The notes under the pieces were generated by a model that did no database searches, was not told the DNA's origin, and was given only the letters and a program-made list of their open reading frames with translations. The position numbers were made by a program, and so were the translations under genes. From the NCBI RefSeq assembly GCF_014649115.1, contig NZ_BMSK01000001.1, positions 220,664-284,663 on the forward strand: 64,000 nt of DNA. Reading direction: 5' to 3'. Below are positions 17,457 through 27,009 of the stretch, one piece after another. The stretch is from Streptomyces eurythermus (GTDB lineage: Bacteria; Actinomycetota; Actinomycetes; Streptomycetales; Streptomycetaceae). Position 1 is the stretch's first letter, and every line of letters begins with the position of its first letter.

Positions 17457-18107
17457 GTGAAGCCGGAGAAACGCGCACCCCTGGACCGTGGACGAGTCGC
17501 CGACACGGCCTTGCGGCTGCTGAACGAGGTCGGCCTGGAAGGGCTGACCCTGCGGGCCATCGCGCGCGAACTGGACGTGAAGGCGCCCGCGCTGTACTGG
17601 CACTTCAAGGACAAGCAGGCGCTGCTGGACGAGATGGCCACCGAGATGTACCGGCGGATGGCCGCCGGGGCCGCGCTCGACCCCGCCGACACCTGGCGGG
17701 AGCGGCTGCTGAAGATCAACCGGGGACTGCGCGGCGCGCTGCTCGGCTACCGCGACGGCGCCCGGGTCTTCAGCGGCTCACGCTTCACCGGCGCGGACCA
17801 CGGCCCCGAACTGGAGGCCAACCTGCGGCTGCTCACGGAGTCCGGCCTCACCCTCGCCCAGGCCGTGCACGCGGGCCGCACCACGCACCTGTACACCCTC
17901 GGCTTCGTCACCGAGGAACAGGGGGTGCGGCCGCACCCGGACGAGCGCCGCGAGGGCTACGACGTCGCGGAACGCGCCCGGCGGCTGGCCGGGTACCCGC
18001 TGGCCGCCGAGGCCGGGAAGCTGCTCTTCGACGACTACGACCAGCAGTTCGAGGAGGGCCTGGAGCTGCTCATCGCGGGGATCGCGGCGCGGTACGGGGC
18101 CGGCTGA
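17457..18107 (+). CDS. TetR-family repressor (TetR_C class)
   Basis: A 216-residue regulator. The N-terminal helix-turn-helix (RGRVADTALRLLNEVGLEGL, then LRAIARELDVKAPALYWHFKDKQALLDEMA) matches the TetR family. The C-terminal ligand-binding part (YRDGARVFSGSRF, LYTLGFVTEEQGVRPHPDERREGYD) resembles the TetR_C domain of tetracycline-type repressors. It starts at GTG 17457, immediately after operator 2. It probably represses itself and the divergent monooxygenase until the substrate binds. No partner genes follow in the same direction within 120 nt. Confidence 0.92.
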   Translation: MKPEKRAPLDRGRVADTALRLLNEVGLEGLTLRAIARELDVKAPALYWHFKDKQALLDEMATEMYRRMAAGAALDPADTWRERLLKINRGLRGALLGYRDGARVFSGSRFTGADHGPELEANLRLLTESGLTLAQAVHAGRTTHLYTLGFVTEEQGVRPHPDERREGYDVAERARRLAGYPLAAEAGKLLFDDYDQQFEEGLELLIAGIAARYGAG

Positions 18108-18231
18108 ACCCGGCTGCACGGGGACAGCCGCCACCTCGCGTTCACCCGGTGTTCCGGCGGACGTCGCCCCCTGGCGTGGAGCGCTTTCTACGGTCGCTCC
18201 GACCCGCCCCTGAGAGAGCCCAGGTGTCCGT

Positions 18232-19218
18232 GTGACCAACCGTTCCCCGCGACTGTCGGTGATCATCCCCTGCTTCAATGTCGAGGGCTATATCCCGGAG
18301 ACCGTCGCCAGCTGCGTCCACAACGCCCGCAGTGACTTCGAGTTCCTGTTCGTCGAGGACCGCTCGACCAAGGACCACACGTACGAGGCGCTGCTGGAAC
18401 TGACGAAGCGGCTGCCGAACAGCAGAGTGATCCGGCACGAGCGGAACGGCGGGCTGGCCACCGCGCGCAACACCGGCATCGACGCCGCGGAAGGCCGCTA
18501 CCTCACCTTCCTCGACGGCGACGACTGGCTCGCCCCCGGCTACCTGGCCGACCTGGTGGAGTGGATCGAACGGCTCGACGTCGACTTCGTGCGCACCGAC
18601 CACGTCCAGGTCACCGGCGTCAACCGCATGGTCCACCGGGCCCCCGAAGGCCGCCGGCACACCCCGCTCGACCCCCGCACCTCCATCCTCCCGGTGGACG
18701 ACACCACGATGGTCGACTACCCCTACGCCTGGGCCGGCGTCTACCACCGCCGCCTCCTCGACCGCGGGATGCTCCGCTTCCACGACGGGCTGCGCACCGC
18801 CGAGGACCGGCCCTGGATCTGGGACCTGCACCGCAGGGCCGAGTCCTACGCCGTCGCCAGCCTGCGCGGCGTCTTCTACCGCAGGGGCGTGGCCAGTTCG
18901 CTGACCCAGATCGGTGACGTGCGCCAGCTGGACTTCTTCCGCTCCTTCGACCTGGTCCTCGGCGAACTCGCCGACGACCCGGAGGCGCACCGGCTGCGCA
19001 AGAAGGCGCTGCGCAACTACTGCGTCGTCATCGCCCACCAGCTCCTGCAACGCGACCGGTTCGAGCGCAGCGTCGCCGCCGAGCTGCGGCGGCGGGCCGG
19101 CGAGGTGCTGGACCGGATGACGGAGGAGGAGCTGAACGAGGCCCTCCTCGGCATGGGCGAGGAGCGGGTCGACGTCCTGCGGCGCATACGCGGCGGAATG
19201 AAGGGAGTCGCGGCATGA
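18232..19218 (+). CDS. GT2-family glycosyltransferase (pair 1)
   Basis: A 328-residue cytoplasmic glycosyltransferase with the GT-A fold: LSVIIPCFNVEGYI at the N-terminus, RHERNGGLATARNTGID and the metal-binding TFLDGDDWLAPGY near 95. A conserved second half follows, including RTAEDRPWIWDLHR and GVASSLTQIGDVRQLDFF. It is clearly related to the protein at 23255. The stop overlaps the start of the next polysialyltransferase-like gene by 4 nt, so the two are made together. It probably adds or modifies a sugar on a surface polymer. The GTG start is 42 nt after a short palindromic stretch GGAGCG...CGCTCC near 18178-18200. Confidence 0.9.
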   Translation: MTNRSPRLSVIIPCFNVEGYIPETVASCVHNARSDFEFLFVEDRSTKDHTYEALLELTKRLPNSRVIRHERNGGLATARNTGIDAAEGRYLTFLDGDDWLAPGYLADLVEWIERLDVDFVRTDHVQVTGVNRMVHRAPEGRRHTPLDPRTSILPVDDTTMVDYPYAWAGVYHRRLLDRGMLRFHDGLRTAEDRPWIWDLHRRAESYAVASLRGVFYRRGVASSLTQIGDVRQLDFFRSFDLVLGELADDPEAHRLRKKALRNYCVVIAHQLLQRDRFERSVAAELRRRAGEVLDRMTEEELNEALLGMGEERVDVLRRIRGGMKGVAA

Positions 19219-20564
19219 GCGGCACCACCCAGATCTTCTTCTCGGCCACCCAGTACGCGGCCGCCACCGTCACCGCCGCCCTGCGCGCCGGGCTCTTCGG
19301 CCCCCGCTCCGAACACCGCCGGATCCTCGTCGTCAGCAACACCGCGGCCGTGCCCGAGGTCGGCACCCCGCTGGACCGGATGGCCGGATTCGAGCGGATA
19401 CGCCCGGAGTTCGACGAGGTCCGCTCCTGGAACGAGTTCATAGCACCGCACCACCCGGCGGGCTGGTCACCGCGCGGCCAGGACCTGGTGATGTGGGAGA
19501 AGGCCGTACGCCTCGCCTGGAAGCTCGGCGACGAGCCGGTCGAGATCGCCTGCGAGTCCATCCAGGCGAACCCCTCCCGCGCGGTCGCCGACATCTTCGC
19601 CGACAGCCCGATCCATGTGTACGCCGACGGCCTGATGAGCTACGGCCCCACCCGCAACCGCATCCCGCACGGCATGAGCAGCCGCATCGCCCGGGTGCTG
19701 CACCTCGACCTGATACCCGGGCTGCGCCCGATGCTCCTGGCCGAGTACGGGGTCCGGCCCGAACCCGTGCCGAACGAGGCCATCGTGGACGTGCTCGCCC
19801 GGATCGGGGAGGCGGGCGCCGCGATCCTCGCCGACCGGCTCCCCGCCGAGCACCGCCCCACCGCCGTACTGCTCGGCCAGTACCTCTCGGCCATCGACCT
19901 GATCACCCAGGACGAGGAGGAGGAACTCCACGTCCGCATGGTGCGCGCCGCCGCCCGCGCCGGGCACCGCGCCGTGCTCTTCAAGCCCCACCCCAGCGCA
20001 CCCGCCGTCTACAACACCTCGCTGGAAGAGACGGCGAGGGACCTCGGGATCCGGCTGACCGTCCTGAGCGAACCCGTGCTCGCCGAGACCGTCTTCGCCC
20101 ACCTGAAGCCGGAGCTGGTCATCGGCTGCTTCTCCACCGCGCTGATGACGGCCGCCGCCTTCTACGGCATCCCGGTCGCCCGGGTCGGCACCGAGCTGCT
20201 CCTGGAACGCATCACGCCGTACGAGAACAGCAACCGCGTCCCGCTCACCCTCATCGACGCCGCCCTGCCCGACGCCGAACGCGACACCATCGGGACCCCG
20301 CTGCCGCTGGACACGCTGGGCGAGGAACTGGGCCCGCTGGTGCGCACCGTCGGCTACTGCATGCAGTCCCGCAAGCACCCGGATCTGCGCGAGGAGGCGG
20401 CCGCCTGGCTCGCCGCCCACCTCGCCGGGCACCAGCGGTACTTCAAGAAGCGCCGCCTGACCAGCCTGCGCCTGCCCGGCGGCAGCCCCGTACGGGCCGA
20501 GGCACTGCGCCGCCACCCCGCCGTGCGCAAGGCCGTGCGGCAGATCCGCGCACGCCGCCGGTAG
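19215..20564 (+). CDS. Polysialyltransferase-like glycosyltransferase (pair 1)
   Basis: A 449-residue protein resembling bacterial alpha-2,8-polysialyltransferases. The two short motifs typical of this group are present: VYADGLMSYGPTR near 135 (acidic-acidic-Gly type) and LFKPHPSAP near 258 (HP motif). VIGCFSTALMTAAAFYGIPVARVG marks the C-terminal Rossmann half. It would use a CMP-nonulosonate, whose synthesis genes lie at 25768-27948. It is closely related to the protein at 21903. The 3' end overlaps the convergent acyltransferase frame. Confidence 0.87.
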   Translation: MSGTTQIFFSATQYAAATVTAALRAGLFGPRSEHRRILVVSNTAAVPEVGTPLDRMAGFERIRPEFDEVRSWNEFIAPHHPAGWSPRGQDLVMWEKAVRLAWKLGDEPVEIACESIQANPSRAVADIFADSPIHVYADGLMSYGPTRNRIPHGMSSRIARVLHLDLIPGLRPMLLAEYGVRPEPVPNEAIVDVLARIGEAGAAILADRLPAEHRPTAVLLGQYLSAIDLITQDEEEELHVRMVRAAARAGHRAVLFKPHPSAPAVYNTSLEETARDLGIRLTVLSEPVLAETVFAHLKPELVIGCFSTALMTAAAFYGIPVARVGTELLLERITPYENSNRVPLTLIDAALPDAERDTIGTPLPLDTLGEELGPLVRTVGYCMQSRKHPDLREEAAAWLAAHLAGHQRYFKKRRLTSLRLPGGSPVRAEALRRHPAVRKAVRQIRARRR

Positions 20565-21718
20565 GCCGGGGCGGGACACCGGTACGGGCCCTGGCCGACG
20601 GCGCGGAAAGCGCCCGCTTCAGCCACGGGCCCACCGGGCGTTCCACGAACCGGTGCAGCAGCCAGGCCAGCCCCAGCAGCCCGGCCACCGTCACGCCGAG
20701 CGTCGGCCACGGGCCGAACCCCAGGTCCTGGCGCACCACCCGGATGACGAACCAGCCCAGGTGTTCGTGGATCAGATAGAAGGGGTACGTCAGCGCCCCC
20801 GCCGCCGTCAGCAGGCGCCGGTCCGCCCACCGTGGCCGGCCCAGCGCCACCACCGCCACGGCCGCGAAGGCGAGCGTGACGACCGCCTGGATGACGTACG
20901 GATCCCGGTGGAAGTCGCCGCCCTGGGCGCCGGGGTTGCCACAGGCCCGTCACGCAGGAGCGCTGGCCGAGCAGCCAGGAGACCGCGACGATCCCCCACA
21001 GCAGCGGGTCGCCGCCGTGGCGGTGGACGAGGTACAGCGCCAGACCGCCGATGAAGAAGGGGGCGTGCTCGGGCATCACCAGCTCGTCCACGAGGGGATC
21101 ACGGGCGACCCGGGCCAGCACGCCGGCCAGGGTCCACAGGCCGCAGAACAGCACCACCCTGCGGTAGGTGACCCCGCGCCGGACCACGCACAGGGCGAAC
21201 AGCACGTAGAAGCGCGCCTCGGCCCACAGCGTCCAGCACACGCCCAGCACCCGGGGCGCCCCCAGGGGCTGTTGCAGCATCGTCAGGTTGACCAGGAACT
21301 CGTCCGGCCGCGGCGGGCGCACGACGGCCGGCAGCAGCAGACAGGCTCCGGTGACCAGCAGCAGCGCGGCCCAGTACGCCGGGTACAGCCGGGCGACGCG
21401 GGAGCGGAAGAACTGGCCGGGGGTCCGCCCCCAGCTGCTCATGCAGATCACGAAGCCGCTGATGACGAAGAAGAACTGCACGCCCAGACAGCCGTAGACG
21501 GCGGCCCGGGAGAGCACGGGGAAGAGCCGGCCGGGGGACTCCTGCCACGCGCCGGCCACCGGGCCGCCGCGCCCGGCGAAGTGGTAGAGGCAGACCATCA
21601 GCGCGGCGAGCAGCCGCAGACCGTCCAGCGCCCGCAGCCGGGAGGCGGGCCGGTGCGGCCCGGCGGCGGGAGCGGGCTCCTTCGGGGTGGCGGGCAGGGC
21701 GAGGTCGGACGCGTGCAT
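20443..21718 (-). pseudogene. Frameshifted membrane acyltransferase (acyltransferase_3)
   Basis: An OafA-like integral membrane acyltransferase broken by a frameshift near 20935-20950. The first 255 residues (frame from ATG 21718) include RLRALDGLRLLAALMVCLYHF, FFFVISGFVICMS and ARLYPAYWAALLLVTG, then run to RSCVTGLW. After that point the sensible continuation, GNPGAQGGDFHRDPYVIQAV and then TYPFYLIHEHLGWFVIRVV and FVERPVGPWLKRAL, lies in another frame. One extra base in ACGGGCCTGT, or two missing, would restore it. Such enzymes O-acetylate surface glycans, which fits the locus. It may be a true pseudogene or a sequencing error. The end of the second frame overlaps the 19215 gene by about 120 nt. 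Confidence 0.8.
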
Positions 21719-21902
21719 CGCGGGACCCTCCGCGTGGGGGACGGACGGGGCCTCGTACCGCGCGGGTACGTGGGCGCCGGACGTCTACCCGGGTACGCGC
21801 GGTCCCTCCCGCCGGCCGCACACCTGTCGCCGGGATGACGTAACGCGCCGGACGGTGACACGGGAACGGAGAACCCCCGCCCCCGGCGGGGCGGGGGCCG
21901 GC

Positions 21903-23255
21903 TCAGCGTCTGGGGCGCGGGGTGAGCGCGCGGGCCCGGCGGGCGAGCCTGCGCACGGTCGCGTTGCGCGGGATGAACGCCAGCTGCGCGGGCACCGCAC
22001 CCGGCAGGGCCAGCGCGGTCAGCCGGCGGCGCTTGAAGTAACGCCAGGTGTCCGCGTCCAGGTGCCGGGCGAGGTAGCTCTCGGCGGCACCCCGCAGCCC
22101 CGGGTAGATCTTGGGCTGCATGGCGAAGCCCACCGCGCCGAGCAGCGCGGCCAGTTCGTCCACCCGTTCCCGCGAGGGCGGGCGCCAGCCGGACACGGCG
22201 GCGGCGTCGCCGAGGTCGGGCAGCAGCGCGTCGGCGATGGTGACCGGGACCCGGTTGCTGTTCTGGTAGGGCGCGAGCCGGGCCAGGACGGTGTCCGTGC
22301 CCACCCGGGCGACGGGCAGGCCGTAGAACGTGGCCGCCGTGAACAGCGCGGTGGAGAAGCAGCCGACGACCAGCGCGGGACGCAGCCGCTGGAAGGCCAC
22401 CTCGGCGAGCACCGGCACGTCCAGCAGGGTCAGTCCGGCACCGAGCCGCTCCGCCTCCTGCTGGAGCATCCGGGACCAGCGGGCGGGCGCCACCGGGTGC
22501 GGCTTGAAGACCAGCTCGCGGTGGCCGAGCGCGACCGCGCCCCGCACCATCCTCAGGTGCAGCTCCTCCTCCTCGGCGGCGCTGAGGATGTCCAGCGCGG
22601 AGAGGTACTGGCCGAGGAGCAGGGCGGGCCGCGGCTCCCCGGCGCCGGGCAACTCGGTGTCGTCCTCGGCCAGTTCGCCCAGCACCTTCAGGAAGGCCTC
22701 GGCGGGCACCAGCTCCGGGCGCACCCCGAACTCGGTCAGCAGCAGCGGGGTCAGCCCGGGGACCAGGTCGAGGTGGAGCAGGCGCTCGATGCGCGTGCCG
22801 ACCAACGGGTCGATCTTGTCGCGCGTGGGGCCATAGCTTATGAGGCCGTCGGCGTAGACGTCGACGGGGGCGCCGGTGAACAGCTGGCACAGCGCGAGTG
22901 CCGGGTTGACCTGCACCGACTCCACGGCGAGCCGGACCTGGTCGTCGCCGAGCCCCCACAGCAGCCGTACGTACCGCTCCCACATGGGGATGTCGTTGGC
23001 GCGCGGGCCCCAGCCGCTGGGGTGCAGGGGAGAGATGGTCTCGTTCCAGGAGAGCACCCCGTCGAAGCGCTCGGCGATGTGGGTGAAGCCCGGCATGCGG
23101 TCCACGGACGGTGTGGTCTCGGGATTGGCCGCGTTGTTGGTGACCAGCAGCAGCCGGCGGTCGGCCGGCCCGAACAGGCCGGCGTCGAGGGCGGCGGCCA
23201 GGGTGGCCGCCCCGTACAGCGTCGACGCGCAGAAGATGTGGGTGGTACGGGGCAT
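21903..23255 (-). CDS. Polysialyltransferase-like glycosyltransferase (pair 2)
   Basis: A 450-residue paralogue of the 19215 protein. It has TTHIFCASTLYGAATLAAAL at the N-terminus, VYADGLISYGPTR near 140, LVFKPHPVAPARW near 265 and VVGCFSTALFTAATFYGLPVARVG near 310. The start ATG overlaps the stop of the upstream GT2 gene (TGATG), mirroring pair 1. It is predicted to extend or cap a nonulosonic-acid chain at the inner face of the membrane. The C-terminal 60 residues are Arg-rich. Confidence 0.88.
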   Translation of the reverse strand: MPRTTHIFCASTLYGAATLAAALDAGLFGPADRRLLLVTNNAANPETTPSVDRMPGFTHIAERFDGVLSWNETISPLHPSGWGPRANDIPMWERYVRLLWGLGDDQVRLAVESVQVNPALALCQLFTGAPVDVYADGLISYGPTRDKIDPLVGTRIERLLHLDLVPGLTPLLLTEFGVRPELVPAEAFLKVLGELAEDDTELPGAGEPRPALLLGQYLSALDILSAAEEEELHLRMVRGAVALGHRELVFKPHPVAPARWSRMLQQEAERLGAGLTLLDVPVLAEVAFQRLRPALVVGCFSTALFTAATFYGLPVARVGTDTVLARLAPYQNSNRVPVTIADALLPDLGDAAAVSGWRPPSRERVDELAALLGAVGFAMQPKIYPGLRGAAESYLARHLDADTWRYFKRRRLTALALPGAVPAQLAFIPRNATVRRLARRARALTPRPRR

Positions 23256-24232
23256 CAGACGGTCACCGTCCGGGCGGCCGTGGGCCGGCGCCGCAGTCGC
23301 CGCAACCGGCCCGCGCGCTGGGCGTCCATCGAGTCCATGACCTGCGCCAGCACGTCCTGCGGGAGTCTCTTCAGCGCGGCTGCGCTCAGCGAACGCAATT
23401 GTCGGGCCACGGCGGGTTCGAACCTCTCGATCGATCCGAGGTGATGGGCCATGATCGCGCAATAGGTGCGCACGGCCTTCGGCAGCAGCTTATCGGCCTC
23501 GGGATCGCGCGCCGTTTCCTCGATCACCTGGTCGAACGCGCGAATGAAATCCAATTGCCGGACGTCACCGATCTGGGTGAGCGACGAGGCGACGCCGCGC
23601 CGGTAGTACACGCCGAGCAGGCCGAGGGCGGCGAAGGAATCCGCCTCGCGGTGCAGTTTCCAGATCCACGGCCGGTCCTCGGCCGTGCGCAGCCCGTGGG
23701 TGAAGTGCAGCAGGCCCCGGTCGACCAGCCGGCGGTGGTAGATGCCCGCCCAGGCGTACGCGTAGTCGACGGAGGTGGAGCGGTCGGCGGGCAGGATCGC
23801 CTCCCGCGGGTTCAGCACCACACCGCGGCGGCCCTGCGGCACCCGGTGGATGGCGCGGGCCCGTCCGGTGCACTGGACGTGGTCGGTGCGGATGAAGTCG
23901 CAGCCCAACTCGTCCATCGCGGCGACCAGTTGGGGGTAGTAGCCGGGGGCGAGCCAGTCGTCGCCGTCGAGGAATGTCAGGTACTCCCCGCGGGCCCGGT
24001 CGATACCGGTGTTGCGCGCGGTGGCCAGCCCTCCGTTCCGCTCGTGTCTGACCAGGACCGCGCCGGGCAGTTCGCGCTCCGCGCGGGCGAGGATCTCCGG
24101 TGTCTCGTCGCGCGAACAGTCGTCGACGAGAATGAATTCGAAATCCTCACGTGTGTTCGCACGCAGGCTCTTCAGAGTGTCTGGCGCGTAGTGCTGGACG
24201 TTGTAGAAGGGCACGATGACCGAGAGCTTCAC
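23255..24232 (-). CDS. GT2-family glycosyltransferase (pair 2)
   Basis: A glycosyltransferase of about 325 residues closely related to the 18232 protein. It has LSVIVPFYNVQHYAPD at the N-terminus, FILVDDCSRDETPEIL, RHERNGGLATARNTGID, TFLDGDDWLAPGY and then RTAEDRPWIWKLHR and GVASSLTQIGDVRQLDFI. The start is uncertain: GTG 24232 or 24235 places the core at the N-terminus, while ATG 24286 and ATG 24322 would add 18-30 residues. It is divergent from the 24434 gene across about 200 nt that includes an unusually AT-rich stretch (24320-24400), probably a two-way promoter. Confidence 0.88.
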   Translation of the reverse strand: MKLSVIVPFYNVQHYAPDTLKSLRANTREDFEFILVDDCSRDETPEILARAERELPGAVLVRHERNGGLATARNTGIDRARGEYLTFLDGDDWLAPGYYPQLVAAMDELGCDFIRTDHVQCTGRARAIHRVPQGRRGVVLNPREAILPADRSTSVDYAYAWAGIYHRRLVDRGLLHFTHGLRTAEDRPWIWKLHREADSFAALGLLGVYYRRGVASSLTQIGDVRQLDFIRAFDQVIEETARDPEADKLLPKAVRTYCAIMAHHLGSIERFEPAVARQLRSLSAAALKRLPQDVLAQVMDSMDAQRAGRLRRLRRRPTAARTVTV

Positions 24233-24433
24233 CACGCGGACGACGGTAGAGGGAAGCCCGGCCCGCATTCTGGCCGACTGCTTGATTTCCGGTGAACTAC
24301 GCGTGGCAATGCGGTGAACCACGCTGTTTTTTCACCCGAACACGCGCCGGTTCGCCTTTCGGCGATGTGCTGTTAACCGTTTGTTGTATTCCGGTTGGGC
24401 GGTTCCTCTCCCACGCTTCCTAGCGTCTTCGAC

Positions 24434-25744
24434 GTGCCAGTAAGTGCTACGAAGTCCCTGCGGGTCGCCGTCCTCGCGGACTCCGACACCCGGTGGAAGT
24501 GGGGCGCGCTCACCGCGCGCCGGCTCACTCCCCCGGCTGCCGAGGTCCGGCTCGACGGCTACCTCCTGCGCGGACGCGCCACCCCGACCGCCCGCCAGCT
24601 GGAGGAGGTCGGCGTCCGCGCGGACTCCCTGCGCGAGGTCACCGGCGTCGAGTTCCTGCGCGAGATGGGCGGGGCGGCGCCCGACATCCTCGTCCTCGCC
24701 CTGGTCGGCGGCGGTGTCCAGGCGATGCTGCACGGGCTGCGCGCCGCCTGGGGCTCCGGGAAACGGCCCGTGGTCGTCACCGGCTACGTCGGCGTCGTCT
24801 ACGAAAAGCTCGCCGACGGACTGCTGCTGCGGCACGGCGCGGACCTCGTCCTCGCCAACTCCCGCCACGACGCCGACCGGTTCCGGGCCGTGTACGAGGG
24901 CGTGGGCGCCGACGCCTCCGCGGTCACCGAGGTCGCGCTGCCCTTCCTCGGCGGAGCCCCGTACACCGGCGAACACGACCCGTACACCGTGGTGTTCGCC
25001 GCCCAGCCGTCCGTACCGGACAACCGCCGCGACCGGACCTACCTGCTGGACCGCCTCATCGAGCACGCCCGCCGCCACCCCGAGCGGGACGTGCTGCTCA
25101 AGCTGCGCTCCAAGCCCGGCGAACACACCACCCACATCGAGGAACTGCCGTACCAGAAGCTGGCCCAGGGCAAGGACCTGCCCGCCAACTTCCGTCTGGT
25201 CTACGGCCACATGGGCGAGGTGCTCGACCGCACCGACCTGCTGGTCACGGTCAGCTCCACCGCCGCCCTGGAGGCCCTGCACCGCCGTATCCCCACCGCC
25301 GTCCTCACCGACCTCGGGGTGCGCGAGGTGCTCGGCAACCACCACTTCACCGGCTCCGGCTGCCTCGCCTCCTGGGACCAGCTGGACGCCGGGCACCGGC
25401 CGGCCCCCGACGAGGAGTGGGTGGCCCGGCAGGGCGTCGCCGCCGACGGCTCCTACGCCACCGCCTTCGACGCGGCCCGCGAACGCATCGCGAAGCTCCT
25501 CGTCCGGCCCGGCGGACTGCCGCCCCTCGCCCCCTACTACACCCCCGAGACCGCGCCCGGCTATCTGCCCGGCATCCTCGCCCGCCACCACCTCGGCCCC
25601 GACGGCGTCCCGCTGCCCGGCGCGCCCGCCGCCGACAGGTCGCCCGGCCCCGTCCGGCAGATCGTGCGCCGCGCCGCCCGCGGCGCCTACCGGCACGGCG
25701 TCCAGCGGGTCGCCCCCGTGATCCGGCGGATGGGCGAGCTGTGA
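24434..25744 (+). CDS. Putative glycosyltransferase (DUF6716-like)
   Basis: A 436-residue protein with a two-Rossmann layout but no strong family signature that I can name with certainty; it resembles proteins annotated DUF6716 putative glycosyltransferase. The N-terminus has LRVAVLADSDTRWKWGALTA. The second half has YTVVFAAQPSVPDN, DVLLKLRSKPGEHTTHIEELPY and DLLVTVSSTAALEALHRRIPTAVL, which is reminiscent of nucleotide-sugar-binding domains of GT-B enzymes. The GTG start lies 7 nt after a -10-like TAGCGT (24421-24426), so the transcript may be leaderless. It leads the run of four same-strand genes for nonulosonate activation and transfer. Confidence 0.75.
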   Translation: MPVSATKSLRVAVLADSDTRWKWGALTARRLTPPAAEVRLDGYLLRGRATPTARQLEEVGVRADSLREVTGVEFLREMGGAAPDILVLALVGGGVQAMLHGLRAAWGSGKRPVVVTGYVGVVYEKLADGLLLRHGADLVLANSRHDADRFRAVYEGVGADASAVTEVALPFLGGAPYTGEHDPYTVVFAAQPSVPDNRRDRTYLLDRLIEHARRHPERDVLLKLRSKPGEHTTHIEELPYQKLAQGKDLPANFRLVYGHMGEVLDRTDLLVTVSSTAALEALHRRIPTAVLTDLGVREVLGNHHFTGSGCLASWDQLDAGHRPAPDEEWVARQGVAADGSYATAFDAARERIAKLLVRPGGLPPLAPYYTPETAPGYLPGILARHHLGPDGVPLPGAPAADRSPGPVRQIVRRAARGAYRHGVQRVAPVIRRMGEL

Positions 25745-25767
25745 CCTCATCGCAAGGAGTAGAGCCC

Positions 25768-26997
25768 ATGTCCCACTCGGAAGCGGACCCGGGCGCCTCG
25801 GTCCGCCGGGTGCTCGCCGTCATCCCCGCGCGCGGCGGTTCCAAGGGCGTGCCCGCGAAGAACCTCGCCCCCGTCGGCGGTGTCCCGCTGGTGGTCCGCG
25901 CGGTCCGCGAGTGCCGGGCCGCCCGGCTGGTCACCGACGTCGTCGTGTCCACCGACGACCAGGCCATCGCCGCCGCCGCCCGGGAGGCCGGCGCCGAGGT
26001 AGTGCTGCGGCCCGCCGCGATCGCCGGGGACACCGCCACCTCGGAGGCCGCGGTCCGGCACGCCATGGACACCCACGAGGCACTGCACGGCGCGGCCGTC
26101 GACGTGGTCCTGCTCGTGCAGTGCACCAGCCCCTTCCTGCTGAGGGAGGACATCGACGGGGTGGCCGCCGCGGTCGTCGAGCACGGCGCCGACACCGCCG
26201 TCACCGTCGCCCCCTTCCACGGCTTCGTCTGGCGCGACGGCGACACCGAGGCCGAGGGCGGGACGGGCGTCAACCACGACAAGTCCTACCGCCCGCGCCG
26301 CCAGGACCGCCCCCAGGACTTCCTGGAGACCGGCGCCGCCTACGCCATGGACGCGGCCGGCTTCCGCGCGCACGGCCACCGCTTCTTCGGCCGCACCGAG
26401 CTGGTCCGCACCGACCCCGCGCGGGTGCTGGAGATCGACGACCCGCACGACCTCGCCCGGGCCCGGGCCCTCGCGCCGCTCTTCGACGCGGCCCGCCCCG
26501 GCGCGCTGCCGACCGCCGCCGACGTGGACGCGGTCGTACTCGACTTCGACGGCACCCAGACCGACGACCGGGTGCTGATCGACTCCGAGGGACGGGAGTT
26601 CGTCGCCGTGCACCGCGGCGACGGTCTCGGCGTCGCGGCCCTCCGCAGGAGCGGCCTGAAGCTGCTGATCCTGTCCACGGAACAGAACCCGGTCGTCGCC
26701 GCCCGCGCACGCAAGCTGAAGATCCCCGTGCTGCACGGCATCGACCGCAAGGACCTCGCGCTGAAGCAGTGGTGCGAGGAACAGGGCATCGCGCCGGAGC
26801 GCGTGCTCTACGTCGGCAACGACGTCAACGACCTGCCCTGCTTCGCCCTCGTGGGCTGGCCCGTGGCGGTCGCGAGCGCTCACGACGTCGTACGCGGCGC
26901 CGCACGCGCGGTCACCACCGTCCCCGGCGGTGACGGCGCGATCCGGGAGATCGCCAGCTGGATCCTCGGCCCCTCTCTCGATTCCCTCCCCAAGTAA
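25768..26997 (+). CDS. neuA: CMP-nonulosonate synthetase fused to HAD phosphatase
   Basis: A 409-residue bifunctional protein. The N-terminal domain (about 15-235) is a cytidylyltransferase with VLAVIPARGGSKGVPAKNLAPVGG, VVVSTDDQAIA, LLVQCTSPFL and DFLETGAAYAMD, which activates a nonulosonic acid as its CMP sugar. The C-terminal domain (about 250-409) is a KdsC-like HAD phosphatase with the DFDGTQTDD nucleophile motif, LLILSTEQNPVVAARARKLKI and YVGNDVNDLPCF. A phosphatase is needed when the synthase makes the 9-phosphate, as in Kdn or mammalian Neu5Ac pathways, so the fusion favours Kdn-9-phosphate chemistry. AAGGAG lies 8 nt before ATG 25768. neuB follows 12 nt downstream. Confidence 0.92.
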   Translation: MSHSEADPGASVRRVLAVIPARGGSKGVPAKNLAPVGGVPLVVRAVRECRAARLVTDVVVSTDDQAIAAAAREAGAEVVLRPAAIAGDTATSEAAVRHAMDTHEALHGAAVDVVLLVQCTSPFLLREDIDGVAAAVVEHGADTAVTVAPFHGFVWRDGDTEAEGGTGVNHDKSYRPRRQDRPQDFLETGAAYAMDAAGFRAHGHRFFGRTELVRTDPARVLEIDDPHDLARARALAPLFDAARPGALPTAADVDAVVLDFDGTQTDDRVLIDSEGREFVAVHRGDGLGVAALRRSGLKLLILSTEQNPVVAARARKLKIPVLHGIDRKDLALKQWCEEQGIAPERVLYVGNDVNDLPCFALVGWPVAVASAHDVVRGAARAVTTVPGGDGAIREIASWILGPSLDSLPK

Positions 26998-27009
26998 GGA
27001 CACCCCCTG

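Noticed and set aside
23748..23762. TACGCGTAG-like sequence near 23755
   Set aside because: It lies inside the GT2 coding region encoding a Tyr-Ala-Tyr stretch and is not in a promoter.
24297..24308. Half-match to the nucleoside palindrome (CTACGCGTGGCA)
   Set aside because: Only 8 of 12 positions match, with no symmetry, and it lies in the glycopolymer promoter region.
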